Assembly: GCA_018675635.1 (NCBI GenBank)
Contig: JABGXU010000007.1
Span: 255,366 to 319,365 of the forward strand
DNA from: Gammaproteobacteria bacterium
Lineage (GTDB): Bacteria > Pseudomonadota > Gammaproteobacteria > Poriferisulfidales > GCA-002705445
Length of the DNA: 64,000 nucleotides
Direction: 5' to 3'
The notes beneath the pieces were generated by a model that worked only from the letters and a program-made list of their open reading frames with translations, did not search any database and was not told where the DNA came from. How positions within the stretch are numbered: the first letter of the stretch is position 1; each line of letters begins with the position of its first letter. Position numbers and translations under genes: made by a program. Shown here piece after piece: positions 23,879 to 33,334 of the stretch.

Positions 23879-25528
23879 TTATGAAAGTAACTCTTTTGCA
23901 AATTGCAAGGTTTTGTCTGTTAATTCTATACCACCAATCATTCTAGCTAACTCATTTATTCTTTTATCTTCATCTAGATATAATAGTGTTGTGGAAGAAA
24001 GATTTTTATCCTTAGAAACAAGATAATGATGCTTAGATTTGGCTGCTACTTGCGCAAGATGCGTAACGCAAAGAACTTGAGTTTTTTCTGCTAATGTAGA
24101 AAGGTGATTACCAAGGACTTCTGCAGCAGCCCCTCCAATACCAGTATCAATCTCATCAAAGATCATAGTCTCACAATCATTATTAGATCGTGTTTCTAAT
24201 TGAATTACTAAACTTAATCTTGATAGCTCACCACCTGAAGCTATTTGGGATAAAGGAAGCAGCTTAGACTTCTTATTAGTTTTTATTAAAAATAGAACTT
24301 TATCATATCCATTTTTATTTATTAAAGATTTATCAGAACTAATATCAATTTTAAATTTACAATCATTCATACCCAGTTTTATTAATTCTGAGCTAATTTT
24401 TTCTTCAAGTAATAAAGATTTTTTTTGTCTAGTTTCTGAAATTTTTTGTGCAATTATATGATATTCATTAAGATTATTTTTAATTTTTAAATTATTTTCT
24501 TCGATATTTTTTTTATTGTTTTTTAAATTTTCTAGTTGTTCTTTTTTACTATTTAATATTTGCGATAAATCTTTTTCCGAAACATTATATTTTCTAGCTA
24601 GGTTATTAAGTATTAATATTTTTTCATTTAATATAATTAATCTTTCTTTATCGCTACGTATTGTATTACTATACTTCCCCAATGTTCTTGATAAATTTTT
24701 TGTTATTTCTAGAGCTTGCAAATTTTCGTCTAAAATATAGTTTGCATTTTCATCGATACCACTAATTTCTTCAAGGTTTTTATTAATATGAGAAAATAAG
24801 GAATATATATCACCATTATTATCACTTTCTAATAGGTTTTTGCATTCATCTATTTTTATATTTAAAAAATCTGCGTTATTAAGTTTTTTAAATTCTTCAG
24901 ATATTTTTTCATATTCAACGGGGTCAAGTGCCAATTCTTCTAATTGTTTAATTTCATATTCTAGTAATGAATATTTTTCATTATAGTCTTCATCATTTAG
25001 TAAATTTTCTAATAGTGATTTTTTAAAAATATTTATTTCCGATATAATATTTCTTATTTTTTCTTTTTTATTATCAATATTTATAAAATTGTCTAATCTT
25101 TTTCTTTGCTCTTCATTTGAAAGAATTAATTGATTTTCATGTTGCCCATGTATATCAATTATTAAAGAACCTATCTCTTTTGCAGTGCTAGATGTTACAG
25201 GTTTATCATTAATATATATTTTAGAAATATTTTTGTTGCTAACTTTTCTTCTAAAAATACATTCATTATTATCCGCTAATCCCTTTTCATCTAGATAGCT
25301 TAATATGTGATTATTTGAGATTTTAAATTGACAGATAATTTCTGTGTCAATACTTTCATTTCTTGAAATTTTATTTGTTTTTTTATTGCCAAAGACTACG
25401 TTTATTGCATCTATCAGTATAGATTTCCCCGCACCTGTTTCACCTGTTAAAACCGACATTTTACTGTAAAAATCTATTTCTAACTCATCAATAATTGCGA
25501 AATTTTTAATATATATGTTTGTAAGCAT
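23879..25528 (-). CDS. recN: DNA repair protein RecN
   Basis: RecN is an SMC-like ATPase recruited to double-strand breaks, where it assists RecA-mediated repair. The 549-residue protein (E. coli 553) has the N-terminal ATPase half IKNFAIIDELEIDFYSKMSVLTGETGAGKS (Walker A GETGAGKS). A central antiparallel coiled coil rich in Lys/Glu/Asn runs about 150-360. The C-terminal half carries the ABC signature QIASGGELSRLSL and Walker B TMIFDEIDTGIGG. No LexA box was recognised nearby. It is directly downstream of nadK on the same strand (6-bp gap), the common nadK-recN pair. Confidence 0.95.
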   Translation of the reverse strand: MLTNIYIKNFAIIDELEIDFYSKMSVLTGETGAGKSILIDAINVVFGNKKTNKISRNESIDTEIICQFKISNNHILSYLDEKGLADNNECIFRRKVSNKNISKIYINDKPVTSSTAKEIGSLIIDIHGQHENQLILSNEEQRKRLDNFINIDNKKEKIRNIISEINIFKKSLLENLLNDEDYNEKYSLLEYEIKQLEELALDPVEYEKISEEFKKLNNADFLNIKIDECKNLLESDNNGDIYSLFSHINKNLEEISGIDENANYILDENLQALEITKNLSRTLGKYSNTIRSDKERLIILNEKILILNNLARKYNVSEKDLSQILNSKKEQLENLKNNKKNIEENNLKIKNNLNEYHIIAQKISETRQKKSLLLEEKISSELIKLGMNDCKFKIDISSDKSLINKNGYDKVLFLIKTNKKSKLLPLSQIASGGELSRLSLVIQLETRSNNDCETMIFDEIDTGIGGAAAEVLGNHLSTLAEKTQVLCVTHLAQVAAKSKHHYLVSKDKNLSSTTLLYLDEDKRINELARMIGGIELTDKTLQFAKELLS

Positions 25529-25534
25529 AAATAT

Positions 25535-26404
25535 TTATGGTTTTATTCCCCATCCTAATTTTTTTCTAAGTACAGAAAGAAATTTATGACCTGGAGGTTG
25601 AATTAACTTAAGAACTATTTTACTTTTACTTATCCTAATTATGTCATTAGCTTCTATCGGAATATTGGTTTGTCCATCGAATGTTACACTGGCATTTGTA
25701 TGAGATTTTTCTGATAATTTTATTTCTACTAAACTATCCATACTAATAACAATAGGTCTGTTACTCAACAGATGAGGGCATATTGGAACCACGACTAACG
25801 CTTCCATAGTTGGCTGTAATATTGGGCCGCCAGTTGATAGTGAGTAGGCAGTAGATCCTGTTGGTGTTGAAACAACTAAACCGTCAGCATTTACTGTATA
25901 GAGCTTTTCGCCGTCTAAAGTAGTTTCCATTTCTATCATTCTTACTGCGTCCCTACTGTGTATCACCACATCATTAAAAGAAATATTTTTTGAAATTTCT
26001 TTACCTTTTCTAATTACTGAGCCAATCAATGAAATTCTTTCATCAACCGAATAATTTCCAGACAATATATGCTCTAAGTTTTCTTCAATATGATCTGGGG
26101 AGATATCTACCAAAAACCCAAGCCTTCCTCTATTTATTCCGCATATAGGAATATTGCTTGTTGATAAATCTTGGGCTGCTCTTAATAATGTCCCATCTCC
26201 GCCAATAATAAATGCTATATCACATTCTTTTTTTATAGTTTCTATATTCGTAAAAACCGTATTTTTTAGTAAAATACTTGAGTTTTTATCTAGAAAATAT
26301 TTGATATTTTTGCTATCTAAGTGTTTTACTACTGAATTTAGGCTATCTTTTACACTATCATCATCAATTTTTGAGATAATTGCTATATTTTTAAATATTG
26401 ACAT
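25535..26404 (-). CDS. nadK: NAD kinase
   Basis: NadK phosphorylates NAD+ at the 2'-OH of the adenosine ribose to make NADP+. The 289-residue protein has the diagnostic GGDGTLLRAA motif (about residues 67-76), the NDVVIHS segment and the glycine-rich TPTGSTAYSLSTGGPI motif near 177-192, which form the substrate pocket. Length matches E. coli NadK (292). It is transcribed together with recN and is divergent from hrcA, with a 91-bp gap that contains AT-rich near-palindromes but no convincing promoter boxes. Confidence 0.96.
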   Translation of the reverse strand: MSIFKNIAIISKIDDDSVKDSLNSVVKHLDSKNIKYFLDKNSSILLKNTVFTNIETIKKECDIAFIIGGDGTLLRAAQDLSTSNIPICGINRGRLGFLVDISPDHIEENLEHILSGNYSVDERISLIGSVIRKGKEISKNISFNDVVIHSRDAVRMIEMETTLDGEKLYTVNADGLVVSTPTGSTAYSLSTGGPILQPTMEALVVVPICPHLLSNRPIVISMDSLVEIKLSEKSHTNASVTFDGQTNIPIEANDIIRISKSKIVLKLIQPPGHKFLSVLRKKLGWGIKP

Positions 26405-26495
26405 TAAGCCCCCTGTATACGTATAACATTACCATATAAGTATTATAATATATTTAATAATATTATATTATTAGAAATAAAACTTATAATTTTTT

Positions 26496-27539
26496 ATGGA
26501 AAGTTTAAATACAAGACAAGAATTACTACTAAAAGCACTCGTAGAGAGCTTTATTTCAGATGGCCAACCTGTTGGATCTACGAAATTATCCCAAACATAT
26601 GATTTTGGAGTTAGTTCAGCCACAATAAGAAATGTTTTTGTGGATTTAGAAGATTTAGGTTATATATATTCACCGCATAAATCTGCAGGGCGAGTTCCAA
26701 CAGAATTAGGTTATAGAATGTTTGTTGATAAGATGATCAAAGTCCAACCAGTAAGCAGTAATTTAATTAAGACTCTTAAAATCAATTTAACGCAAGGAAT
26801 TGAAAGAAAAAATATAATTAAAAAAACAAATGAAATATTATCAAATATGACTGAACTCACAGGAATAATATCTTTACCTACTCAGAAAAATCAAGAACTT
26901 AAACAAATTGATTTTTTAAAACTAAGTGATAATAAAATATTAGCAATTCTAATAAATATAAATAATGATGTTGAAAATAAAGTTATTCATTTAGAAAAAA
27001 ATTATTCTTTATCTGAACTTCAAGAAGCTTCAAATTATTTAAATACCATATTATCGGGGCGTTCAATTCATCATATTAGAAAGATATTACTGAATGAGTT
27101 AGATGAAATGAGGCAAGATATGAATAGTATTATGATTTCTGCTATAACTTTTGGAAAAAAATTATTTTTAGAATCAGACGAGCCACAGAAAAACGATGAT
27201 CTTTTAGTTTCTGGACAAACTAGATTGATGAATTGTAAAGAATTATCTGATATTGAAAAGTTAAAAACTTTATTTGATGCTTTTAGTGAAAAAAATAATA
27301 TTTTACATTTATTAGATAAAAGTATTTCATCAAATGGCGTAAAGATATTTATTGGAGCAGAGTCTGAATATAATGTTCTCGATGATTGCAGTGTTGTTAG
27401 CGCTCCTTATAAATTTGATAATGATGTTGTTGGAGTACTTGGGGTAATTGGTCCAAAAAGAATGGCATACGACAGAGTCATTCCAATAGTTGATATAACG
27501 GCTAAATTATTAACTGAAGCCTTGAAATCTTCGGATTAA
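26496..27539 (+). CDS. hrcA: Heat-inducible transcription repressor HrcA
   Basis: HrcA represses chaperone operons by binding the CIRCE inverted repeat and is kept active by GroEL. The 347-residue protein has the N-terminal winged helix (MESLNTRQELLLKALVESFI, GVSSATIRNVFVDLEDLGYI, SAGRVPTELGYR) followed by the GAF-like and dimerisation domains (VGVLGVIGPKRMAYDRVIPIVD at the end). It begins hrcA-grpE-dnaK-dnaJ, as in Xanthomonas. E. coli and Pseudomonas lack it. No CIRCE element (TTAGCACTC-N9-GAGTGCTAA) is present upstream of this gene, so its main target is probably elsewhere, for example groESL. Confidence 0.95.
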   Translation: MESLNTRQELLLKALVESFISDGQPVGSTKLSQTYDFGVSSATIRNVFVDLEDLGYIYSPHKSAGRVPTELGYRMFVDKMIKVQPVSSNLIKTLKINLTQGIERKNIIKKTNEILSNMTELTGIISLPTQKNQELKQIDFLKLSDNKILAILININNDVENKVIHLEKNYSLSELQEASNYLNTILSGRSIHHIRKILLNELDEMRQDMNSIMISAITFGKKLFLESDEPQKNDDLLVSGQTRLMNCKELSDIEKLKTLFDAFSEKNNILHLLDKSISSNGVKIFIGAESEYNVLDDCSVVSAPYKFDNDVVGVLGVIGPKRMAYDRVIPIVDITAKLLTEALKSSD

Positions 27540-27583
27540 GCCACATATATATTATATTCACATAAAAATTTAAAAGGGATACC

Positions 27584-28177
27584 ATGAAAGAAGATAAAAA
27601 AAATGTTTCTGAAGCAAAAGATAGTATAAATGATGGGGATAGTCATATAAAAGGCGAAACTATTGAAGATGGTAGTAATGAAATAAAAGAAGAGCCCGTT
27701 AAAGAAGTTATTGATGAAATTACTCTTTTAGTTAAAGAAAATGAAAGACTTAATGATTTGTTACTTAGATCAAAAGCTGAGTTAGATAATTTCCAAAAAA
27801 GATCAATTAAGCAGTTGCAGCAAGCTCAACTATATTCCACAGAAAAACTTTCCTCAGAACTTATGACAATTATGGATAGCCTTGAAACTGCCACCAATCT
27901 TTCAAGTGATTCAAGTCTCAAATTAGAAAATTTTATAGAAGGTAATTCATTATTATTAAAGACAGCTAAAGAGGTTTTTGAAAAACTTGAAATTGAAGAA
28001 ATAAATCCTATAAATGAAGTTTTTGATCCAGAACTACACCAGGCAATGGCTACTAAGGATTCAGATAGCAATGAAAATACCGTGCTTGAGGTCATGCAAA
28101 AGGGATATAAGTTAAAATCAAAGCTATTGCGCCCTGCATTAGTTATTGTTTCTAAAAAAGTTTCTAAAAAAAAATAA
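27584..28177 (+). CDS. grpE: GrpE, nucleotide exchange factor for DnaK
   Basis: GrpE speeds ADP release from DnaK. The 197-residue protein starts with an acidic, probably disordered region (1-45), continues into the long dimerisation helix (LVKENERLNDLLLRSKAELDNFQKRS, the typical AExxNxxKR region) and ends with the beta-domain INEVFDPELHQAM and VLEVMQKGYKLKSKLLRPALV. AAAGGGAT precedes the ATG. It lies 44 bp after hrcA and its stop is only 6 bp before the sigma32-like box of dnaK. Confidence 0.95.
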   Translation: MKEDKKNVSEAKDSINDGDSHIKGETIEDGSNEIKEEPVKEVIDEITLLVKENERLNDLLLRSKAELDNFQKRSIKQLQQAQLYSTEKLSSELMTIMDSLETATNLSSDSSLKLENFIEGNSLLLKTAKEVFEKLEIEEINPINEVFDPELHQAMATKDSDSNENTVLEVMQKGYKLKSKLLRPALVIVSKKVSKKK

Positions 28178-28183
28178 TATTTA

Positions 28184-28211
28184 CTTGAATTTATAGATTT
28201 TGTCCTCATAT
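28184..28211 (+). promoter_or_regulatory. Sigma32 (RpoH)-type heat-shock promoter upstream of dnaK
   Basis: CTTGAA at 28184-28189, 14 nt, then CCTCATATA from 28204. This fits the RpoH consensus CTTGAA, 13-17 nt, CCCCATnTA with one mismatch in the -10 element. Transcription would start about 40 nt upstream of dnaK. The site lies between grpE and dnaK, so dnaKJ could be induced separately from hrcA-grpE. Confidence 0.7.
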
Positions 28212-28255
28212 ATAAATTAACAAAGATATTAACAAATTTTAAGAGGTAATTAAAA

Positions 28256-30226
28256 ATGGGTAAAATTATAGGTATTGATTTAGGTACTACAAATTCATGT
28301 GTGTCAGTTATGGAAGGCGATAGACCTAAAATAATAGAAAATAGCGAAGGAGATAGAACTACACCATCAGTTGTTGCTTTTACAGATTCAGAAACTTTAG
28401 TTGGACAATCAGCTAAAAGACAATCAGTTACTAACCCACAAAAAACTGTTTACGCGATTAAACGATTTATTGGAAGAAAGTATGCTGATTCAGAAGTTCA
28501 AAAGGATAAGTCTATTTTACCTTATAAAATTGTTGAGGCTGACAATAAAGATGTATGGGTTCAAATTGATGATAAAAAAATGGCTTTACCAGAAATATCT
28601 GCAAAAGTTTTAATGAAAATGAAAAAAACTGCTGAAGAATATTTGGGTGCGTCAGTTACAGATGCTGTTATTACAGTACCAGCATATTTTAATGATTCAC
28701 AAAGACAAGCAACAAAGGACGCTGGAAAAATCGCTGGTTTAAATGTTAAAAGAATTATTAATGAGCCAACTGCTGCAGCGGTAGCATATGGCCTTGATCA
28801 AAAGAAAGGTGATAAAAAAATTGCTGTTTATGATCTTGGTGGTGGAACGTTTGATGTATCAATTATTGATATATCTGATATTGATGGTGAAAATCAAATT
28901 GAAGTATTATCTACAAATGGAGATACCCAATTAGGTGGAGAAGATTTTGATTCTAAACTTATTGATCATATAGTTAGTGAATTTAAAAAAGACCAAAATT
29001 TTGATTTAAGGACTGATCCACTTGCTCTTCAAAGATTAAAGGACGCAGCCGAAAAAGCAAAAATAGAATTATCAAATGGACAGCAAGCAGATATAAATAT
29101 TCCTTACATAACTGCAGATGCAAGCGGACCAAAACATTTAAATATAAAGGTTACTAGAGCTGCATTTGAATCTATGGTTGAAGATTTAGTTAAAAGAACT
29201 ATAACTCCATGTGAAATTGCATTAAAGGATGCAAAGTTGTCTAAAAAAGATATAAATGATGTTATTTTAGTCGGCGGCCAAACAAGAATGCCTTTAGTTC
29301 AAAAAACAGTTAAAGAATATTTTGGTCAAGACCCAAGAAAAGATGTTAATCCTGACGAAGCAGTTGCCGCTGGAGCTGCTATACAAGCTGGGGTTTTATC
29401 TGGAGATGTAACAGACGTTTTATTATTAGATGTAACTCCTTTGTCGTTAGGTATTGAAACTATGGGCGGAGTTATGACGAAACTTATAGAAAAAAATACT
29501 ACAATCCCAACTAAACAAAACCAAGTTTTTTCTACTGCAGAAGATAATCAGACTGCAGTAACAGTTCATGTGCTACAAGGAGAAAGAGACATAGCTTCTG
29601 GAAACAAATCTTTAGGTCAGTTTAATTTATCAGATATACCTCCATCTCCTAGAGGTATGCCACAAATAGAAGTAAACTTTGATATTGACGCTAATGGCAT
29701 ATTAAATGTTTCAGCAAAAGATAAAGCTACAAATAAAGAACAATCTATTATTATTAAGTCATCAAGTGGGTTATCAGATGATGAGATAGAAAAAATGGTA
29801 AAAGATGCTGAGCTTCATGCTGAAGAAGATAAAAAGTTCCAGGAACTGGTAAATGTAAAAAATCAAGGAGATGCCCTTGTTCACGCAACTAATAAATCAT
29901 TAGATGAATTAGGTGATAAAGTTACTGAAGAAGACAGAAAAAATATTCAAGAAAAAAATAGTTTATTAACTGAAGCTTTAAAAACTGAAGATAAAGATGC
30001 TATAGAAAATGGTATTAAAGAATTATCTGAAGCTTCTGCAAAAATGGCTGAAATGATGTATGCTGAGCACGCGAAAGAAAATGAAAATTCATCTGACGCA
30101 ACTTCAGAAAATCAAGGTTCAGCTAACGATGCAGATGTAGTTGATGCTGAATACAAAGAAGTTGAAGAAACTCCTACTGAAGAAGTTAAAGCTGAAAAAG
30201 TTAAAGTTAATAACGACAAAAAATAA
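28256..30226 (+). CDS. dnaK: Chaperone DnaK (Hsp70)
   Basis: The cytoplasmic Hsp70 that binds exposed hydrophobic peptides under DnaJ and GrpE control. The 656-residue protein has the nucleotide-binding domain signatures [17 protein letters not shown] (start), [14 protein letters not shown] (about 198-211) and [14 protein letters not shown]. Then come the linker [16 protein letters not shown], the substrate-binding beta domain and the helical lid. The C-terminal tail is acidic and ends KVKVNNDKK rather than in the EEVKDKK-type ending of E. coli. AAGAGGTAA precedes the ATG. A dedicated heat-shock promoter lies 45-72 bp upstream. Confidence 0.97.
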   Translation: MGKIIGIDLGTTNSCVSVMEGDRPKIIENSEGDRTTPSVVAFTDSETLVGQSAKRQSVTNPQKTVYAIKRFIGRKYADSEVQKDKSILPYKIVEADNKDVWVQIDDKKMALPEISAKVLMKMKKTAEEYLGASVTDAVITVPAYFNDSQRQATKDAGKIAGLNVKRIINEPTAAAVAYGLDQKKGDKKIAVYDLGGGTFDVSIIDISDIDGENQIEVLSTNGDTQLGGEDFDSKLIDHIVSEFKKDQNFDLRTDPLALQRLKDAAEKAKIELSNGQQADINIPYITADASGPKHLNIKVTRAAFESMVEDLVKRTITPCEIALKDAKLSKKDINDVILVGGQTRMPLVQKTVKEYFGQDPRKDVNPDEAVAAGAAIQAGVLSGDVTDVLLLDVTPLSLGIETMGGVMTKLIEKNTTIPTKQNQVFSTAEDNQTAVTVHVLQGERDIASGNKSLGQFNLSDIPPSPRGMPQIEVNFDIDANGILNVSAKDKATNKEQSIIIKSSSGLSDDEIEKMVKDAELHAEEDKKFQELVNVKNQGDALVHATNKSLDELGDKVTEEDRKNIQEKNSLLTEALKTEDKDAIENGIKELSEASAKMAEMMYAEHAKENENSSDATSENQGSANDADVVDAEYKEVEETPTEEVKAEKVKVNNDKK

Positions 30227-30249
30227 TTGAATAAAATAATCGAGATACT

Positions 30250-31356
30250 ATGGATTACTATGAGGTATTGGGTCTCAGTAAAGGCGCTTCAAGCGAAGAA
30301 GTAAAAAAAGCTTTTAAGAAAAAAGCTATGAAATATCATCCTGATAGAACAGGTAATGATAAAGCTTCAGAAAAAAAGTTTAAAGAAGCTAAAGAAGCTT
30401 ATGATGTGCTTTCTGATCCTCAAAAAAAATCAATGTTTGATCAGTATGGAACTACAGATTTCGGAGCTGGTGCTGGCGGGGGTTTTAATACTTCTGGTTT
30501 TGGCGAAGTATTTGAAGATATTTTTGGTGATATATTTGGTGGTAATCAATCAAGAAGTTCAACTCAAAGATACAAAGGCGCTGATTTGGAATATGAGTTA
30601 AAACTCTCTCTTGAAGAAGCTGCATTTGGTGTTGATAAATCAATAAAAATCAGAACTAAGGATACATGTGATTCATGTAGCGGTTCGGGCGCAAAATCTG
30701 GCTCTAAGCCAACTGCTTGTAGAATGTGTAATGGTGTTGGGCAAGTCAGAGCTCAGCAAGGTTTTTTTACAATACAACAAACTTGTCCTACATGTTCTGG
30801 AAAAGGAACAGTTATATCTAACCCTTGCTCAAAATGTTATGGAAAGGGCGCAATTAATATTGATAAAGATATTTCGGTAACAATACCAGCTGGAGTAGAT
30901 AACAGTGATAGGGTAAGACTAGCTGGAAAAGGCGAAGCTGGAATTAATCAAGGACCACATGGAGATCTTTTTATAAGAATACAATTATTAAAACATTCAA
31001 TATTTAAAAGAGATGGTAATAGTTTGTATTGTGAAGTGCCTATTTCATTTGCGGAAGCTGCTTTAGGTGCTGAGATAGAAATTCCAACACTAAGTAGTAA
31101 AAAAGTATCTATCAGCATACCGGCTGGAACACAAACAGGAAAATACTTCAGGTTAAAAGGAAAGGGAGTAAAATCAGTAAGAGGCGGATCTATAGGTGAT
31201 ATGATGTGCGCAATACAAGTAGAAACTCCAGTTAATTTATCTAATGAACAAAAAAGCATATTAATGAAATTTGAGGATAAATTAAAAAATAGCTCAAAAA
31301 AACACAGCCCAAAGTCAGAATCATGGATTGATGGCGTAAAAAAATTCTTCAAATAG
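30250..31356 (+). CDS. dnaJ: Chaperone DnaJ (Hsp40)
   Basis: Type I J-protein that delivers clients to DnaK and stimulates its ATPase. The 368-residue protein has the J domain with the HPD triad in YHPDRTG (about 31-37), a Gly/Phe-rich stretch ([15 protein letters not shown]) and four zinc-binding CxxCxGxG repeats ([32 protein letters not shown], about 140-205). The two beta-barrel substrate-binding domains and the C-terminal dimerisation region follow. It lies 23 bp after dnaK in the same operon. Downstream, a 71-bp gap separates it from dapB. Confidence 0.97.
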   Translation: MDYYEVLGLSKGASSEEVKKAFKKKAMKYHPDRTGNDKASEKKFKEAKEAYDVLSDPQKKSMFDQYGTTDFGAGAGGGFNTSGFGEVFEDIFGDIFGGNQSRSSTQRYKGADLEYELKLSLEEAAFGVDKSIKIRTKDTCDSCSGSGAKSGSKPTACRMCNGVGQVRAQQGFFTIQQTCPTCSGKGTVISNPCSKCYGKGAINIDKDISVTIPAGVDNSDRVRLAGKGEAGINQGPHGDLFIRIQLLKHSIFKRDGNSLYCEVPISFAEAALGAEIEIPTLSSKKVSISIPAGTQTGKYFRLKGKGVKSVRGGSIGDMMCAIQVETPVNLSNEQKSILMKFEDKLKNSSKKHSPKSESWIDGVKKFFK

Positions 31357-31427
31357 AAATTTTTGTTTTAGCACTAAGCATAGTCTATGTTAATATAATG
31401 TAATTTTAAATAATCACTAATTTTATA

Positions 31428-32162
31428 ATGTCTATAAACGTCTGCGTACCTGGTGTCTCAGGCAAAATGGGAATGGAAATAGCAAAATTAATATTATTAG
31501 ATGAATCTGATATAGTTTTATCTTCTGGCGTTATAAGGGATCAAAATATAAATAACGATAAATTAGCACACCTAGATAACAGTATTTTAACTTCGAATTT
31601 AGATCATGCTGTTTCTAAATGCGACGTATGTATAGACTTTACAAGACCAGAATATTCTATGTTAATACTTGACGCTTGTGTTAAAAATAATAAAAAAATT
31701 ATTATTGGGACAACTGGCTTTTCAAGCGATCATATTAAAAAAATAGAATCTAGTAGTAAAAAAATACCAGTACTAAGAGCATCTAATATGAGTGTAGGTA
31801 TTAATATATGTTTAAAATTGGTTGAAACACTATCATCTTTAGTTGGAGATCAGTCAGATATTGATATAATTGAGCATCATCATAAACATAAAATTGATAT
31901 GCCGTCTGGAACATCATTATCTTTAGAAGATGTAATTAAAAAAAATTTAACTACTAAAAAAGAAATTAACCATCACTGTTTAAGAGTAGGTAATGTTGTA
32001 GGTGATCATATGGTTAAGTTTACTTTAGATAACGAATCCATTGAAATTAATCATAGAAGTTTTGATAGAAAAATTTTTGCAGAAGGCGCTATATTAGCAG
32101 CAAAATGGATTTCTAATAAAGGTAATGGTTTATACACAATGGGAGATGCGCTATCTTTGTAA
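31428..32162 (+). CDS. dapB: 4-hydroxy-tetrahydrodipicolinate reductase
   Basis: DapB reduces 4-hydroxy-tetrahydrodipicolinate with NAD(P)H in lysine and meso-diaminopimelate synthesis, feeding both protein and peptidoglycan. The 244-residue protein (E. coli 273) has the N-terminal nucleotide loop VCVPGVSGKMGMEI (GxxGxMG) and the catalytic motif IDIIEHHHKHKIDMPSGTSL (His-His and Lys, about 143-162), then GNVVGDHMVKF in the dimerisation domain. It follows dnaJ, the order seen in Pseudomonas. A TATAAT at 31394-31399 lies in the 71-bp gap, without a convincing -35 box. Confidence 0.95.
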   Translation: MSINVCVPGVSGKMGMEIAKLILLDESDIVLSSGVIRDQNINNDKLAHLDNSILTSNLDHAVSKCDVCIDFTRPEYSMLILDACVKNNKKIIIGTTGFSSDHIKKIESSSKKIPVLRASNMSVGINICLKLVETLSSLVGDQSDIDIIEHHHKHKIDMPSGTSLSLEDVIKKNLTTKKEINHHCLRVGNVVGDHMVKFTLDNESIEINHRSFDRKIFAEGAILAAKWISNKGNGLYTMGDALSL

Positions 32163-32200
32163 AAAATTGCGCTAATAACATAAATGAATAGGAAACACTC

Positions 32201-33334
32201 TTGCAAGAAGCTATTTTAATATTAGAAAATAACGAAATTTTTTATGGGAAGTCAGTAGGGTACAAAGCAGACTCTTATGGCGAAATAGTTTTTAATACAG
32301 CAATGACCGGCTATCAAGAAGTAATATCTGATCCATCGTACAAAGATCAAATTATAACATTTACTTACCCACATATTGGAAATGTTGGTATAAATAATGA
32401 AGACCAAGAATCAAATTTTTCATGTGTTAGTGGTATTGTATTAAGTGAAATTCCGACAAAATCTTCTAATTGGAGATCTGAATTAGAATTAATAGATTAT
32501 TTAAAGAAAAATAAAATCGTTTGTATTGCTGATTTAGACACGAGATATATAGCTTCGCTTATAAGAAATAAAGGAGCGATGAATGCATGTATTTTTCACA
32601 ATAAAAAAGATATTAATAAAATTAAAAAAGAGTTAAAAAATTACAAAGGTATAGCGGGTTCTGAATTAGCTTCAAAAGTATCTATTAAAAAGGAGTACGG
32701 TTTTAAAGAAAAAGTGTTTCAGTGTAAAAAAGTTATACCTGATACTAATAAAAAATTAAAAGTTGTCTCTTATGATTTCGGTGTTAAGAAAAATATTTTG
32801 CGTATTCTTTATTCTATGGGGTGCGAGGTTCAAGTAGTCCCAGCAAAAACTTCAGTGAAGGAAATATTGAAATTAAAACCTAATGGTATTTTTTTATCTA
32901 ATGGTCCAGGCGATCCAGAGCCTTGTGATTTTGCTATAGAATCTGTTAAAGAGCTCTTTGATAAAAATATCCCTATTTTTGGTATTTGTTTGGGGCATCA
33001 ATTAATAGCTTTAGCAAGCGGAGCTAAGACAAAAAAAATGAAATACGGCCATCATGGAGCCAACCATCCTGTGATAGATTTAAAAACTGGGAAAGTTATG
33101 ATCACAAGTCAAAATCATGGTTTTGTAGTAGAAGAAGAATCTTTACCAAATACTTTTAGGGTTACTCATAGATCGCTTTTTGATAATACTGTACAAGGGA
33201 TAAGTCATAAAAAAAAACCAATATTCAGTTTTCAAGGACATCCTGAAGCATGTCCTGGCCCACAAGATGTTAATTATTTATTTAAAGATTTTGTAAATTA
33301 CATAAAGAAGAGTATAAATGCCAAAAAGAAATGA
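32201..33334 (+). CDS. carA: Carbamoyl-phosphate synthase small (glutaminase) subunit
   Basis: CarA hydrolyses glutamine and channels ammonia to CarB for carbamoyl phosphate used in arginine and pyrimidine synthesis. The 377-residue protein starts at TTG, supported by AGGAAA just upstream and by the conserved [20 protein letters not shown]-terminus directly after it. The C-terminal class I glutamine amidotransferase domain has the nucleophile Cys263 in GICLGHQ and the partner histidine/glutamate in [11 protein letters not shown]. It overlaps carB by 17 nt. Confidence 0.96.
   Translation: MQEAILILENNEIFYGKSVGYKADSYGEIVFNTAMTGYQEVISDPSYKDQIITFTYPHIGNVGINNEDQESNFSCVSGIVLSEIPTKSSNWRSELELIDYLKKNKIVCIADLDTRYIASLIRNKGAMNACIFHNKKDINKIKKELKNYKGIAGSELASKVSIKKEYGFKEKVFQCKKVIPDTNKKLKVVSYDFGVKKNILRILYSMGCEVQVVPAKTSVKEILKLKPNGIFLSNGPGDPEPCDFAIESVKELFDKNIPIFGICLGHQLIALASGAKTKKMKYGHHGANHPVIDLKTGKVMITSQNHGFVVEEESLPNTFRVTHRSLFDNTVQGISHKKKPIFSFQGHPEACPGPQDVNYLFKDFVNYIKKSINAKKK

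Noticed and set aside
26455..26473. Near-palindrome TAATAATATTATATTATTA in the nadK-hrcA gap
   Set aside because: It is pure A/T, where near-palindromes arise by chance. It does not match CIRCE, Fur or LexA sites and is not a convincing operator.
31378..31390. Inverted repeat GCATAG-T-CTATGT after dnaJ, considered as a terminator
   Set aside because: The stem is only 5-6 bp and is not followed by a T-run, so it does not meet intrinsic terminator criteria.
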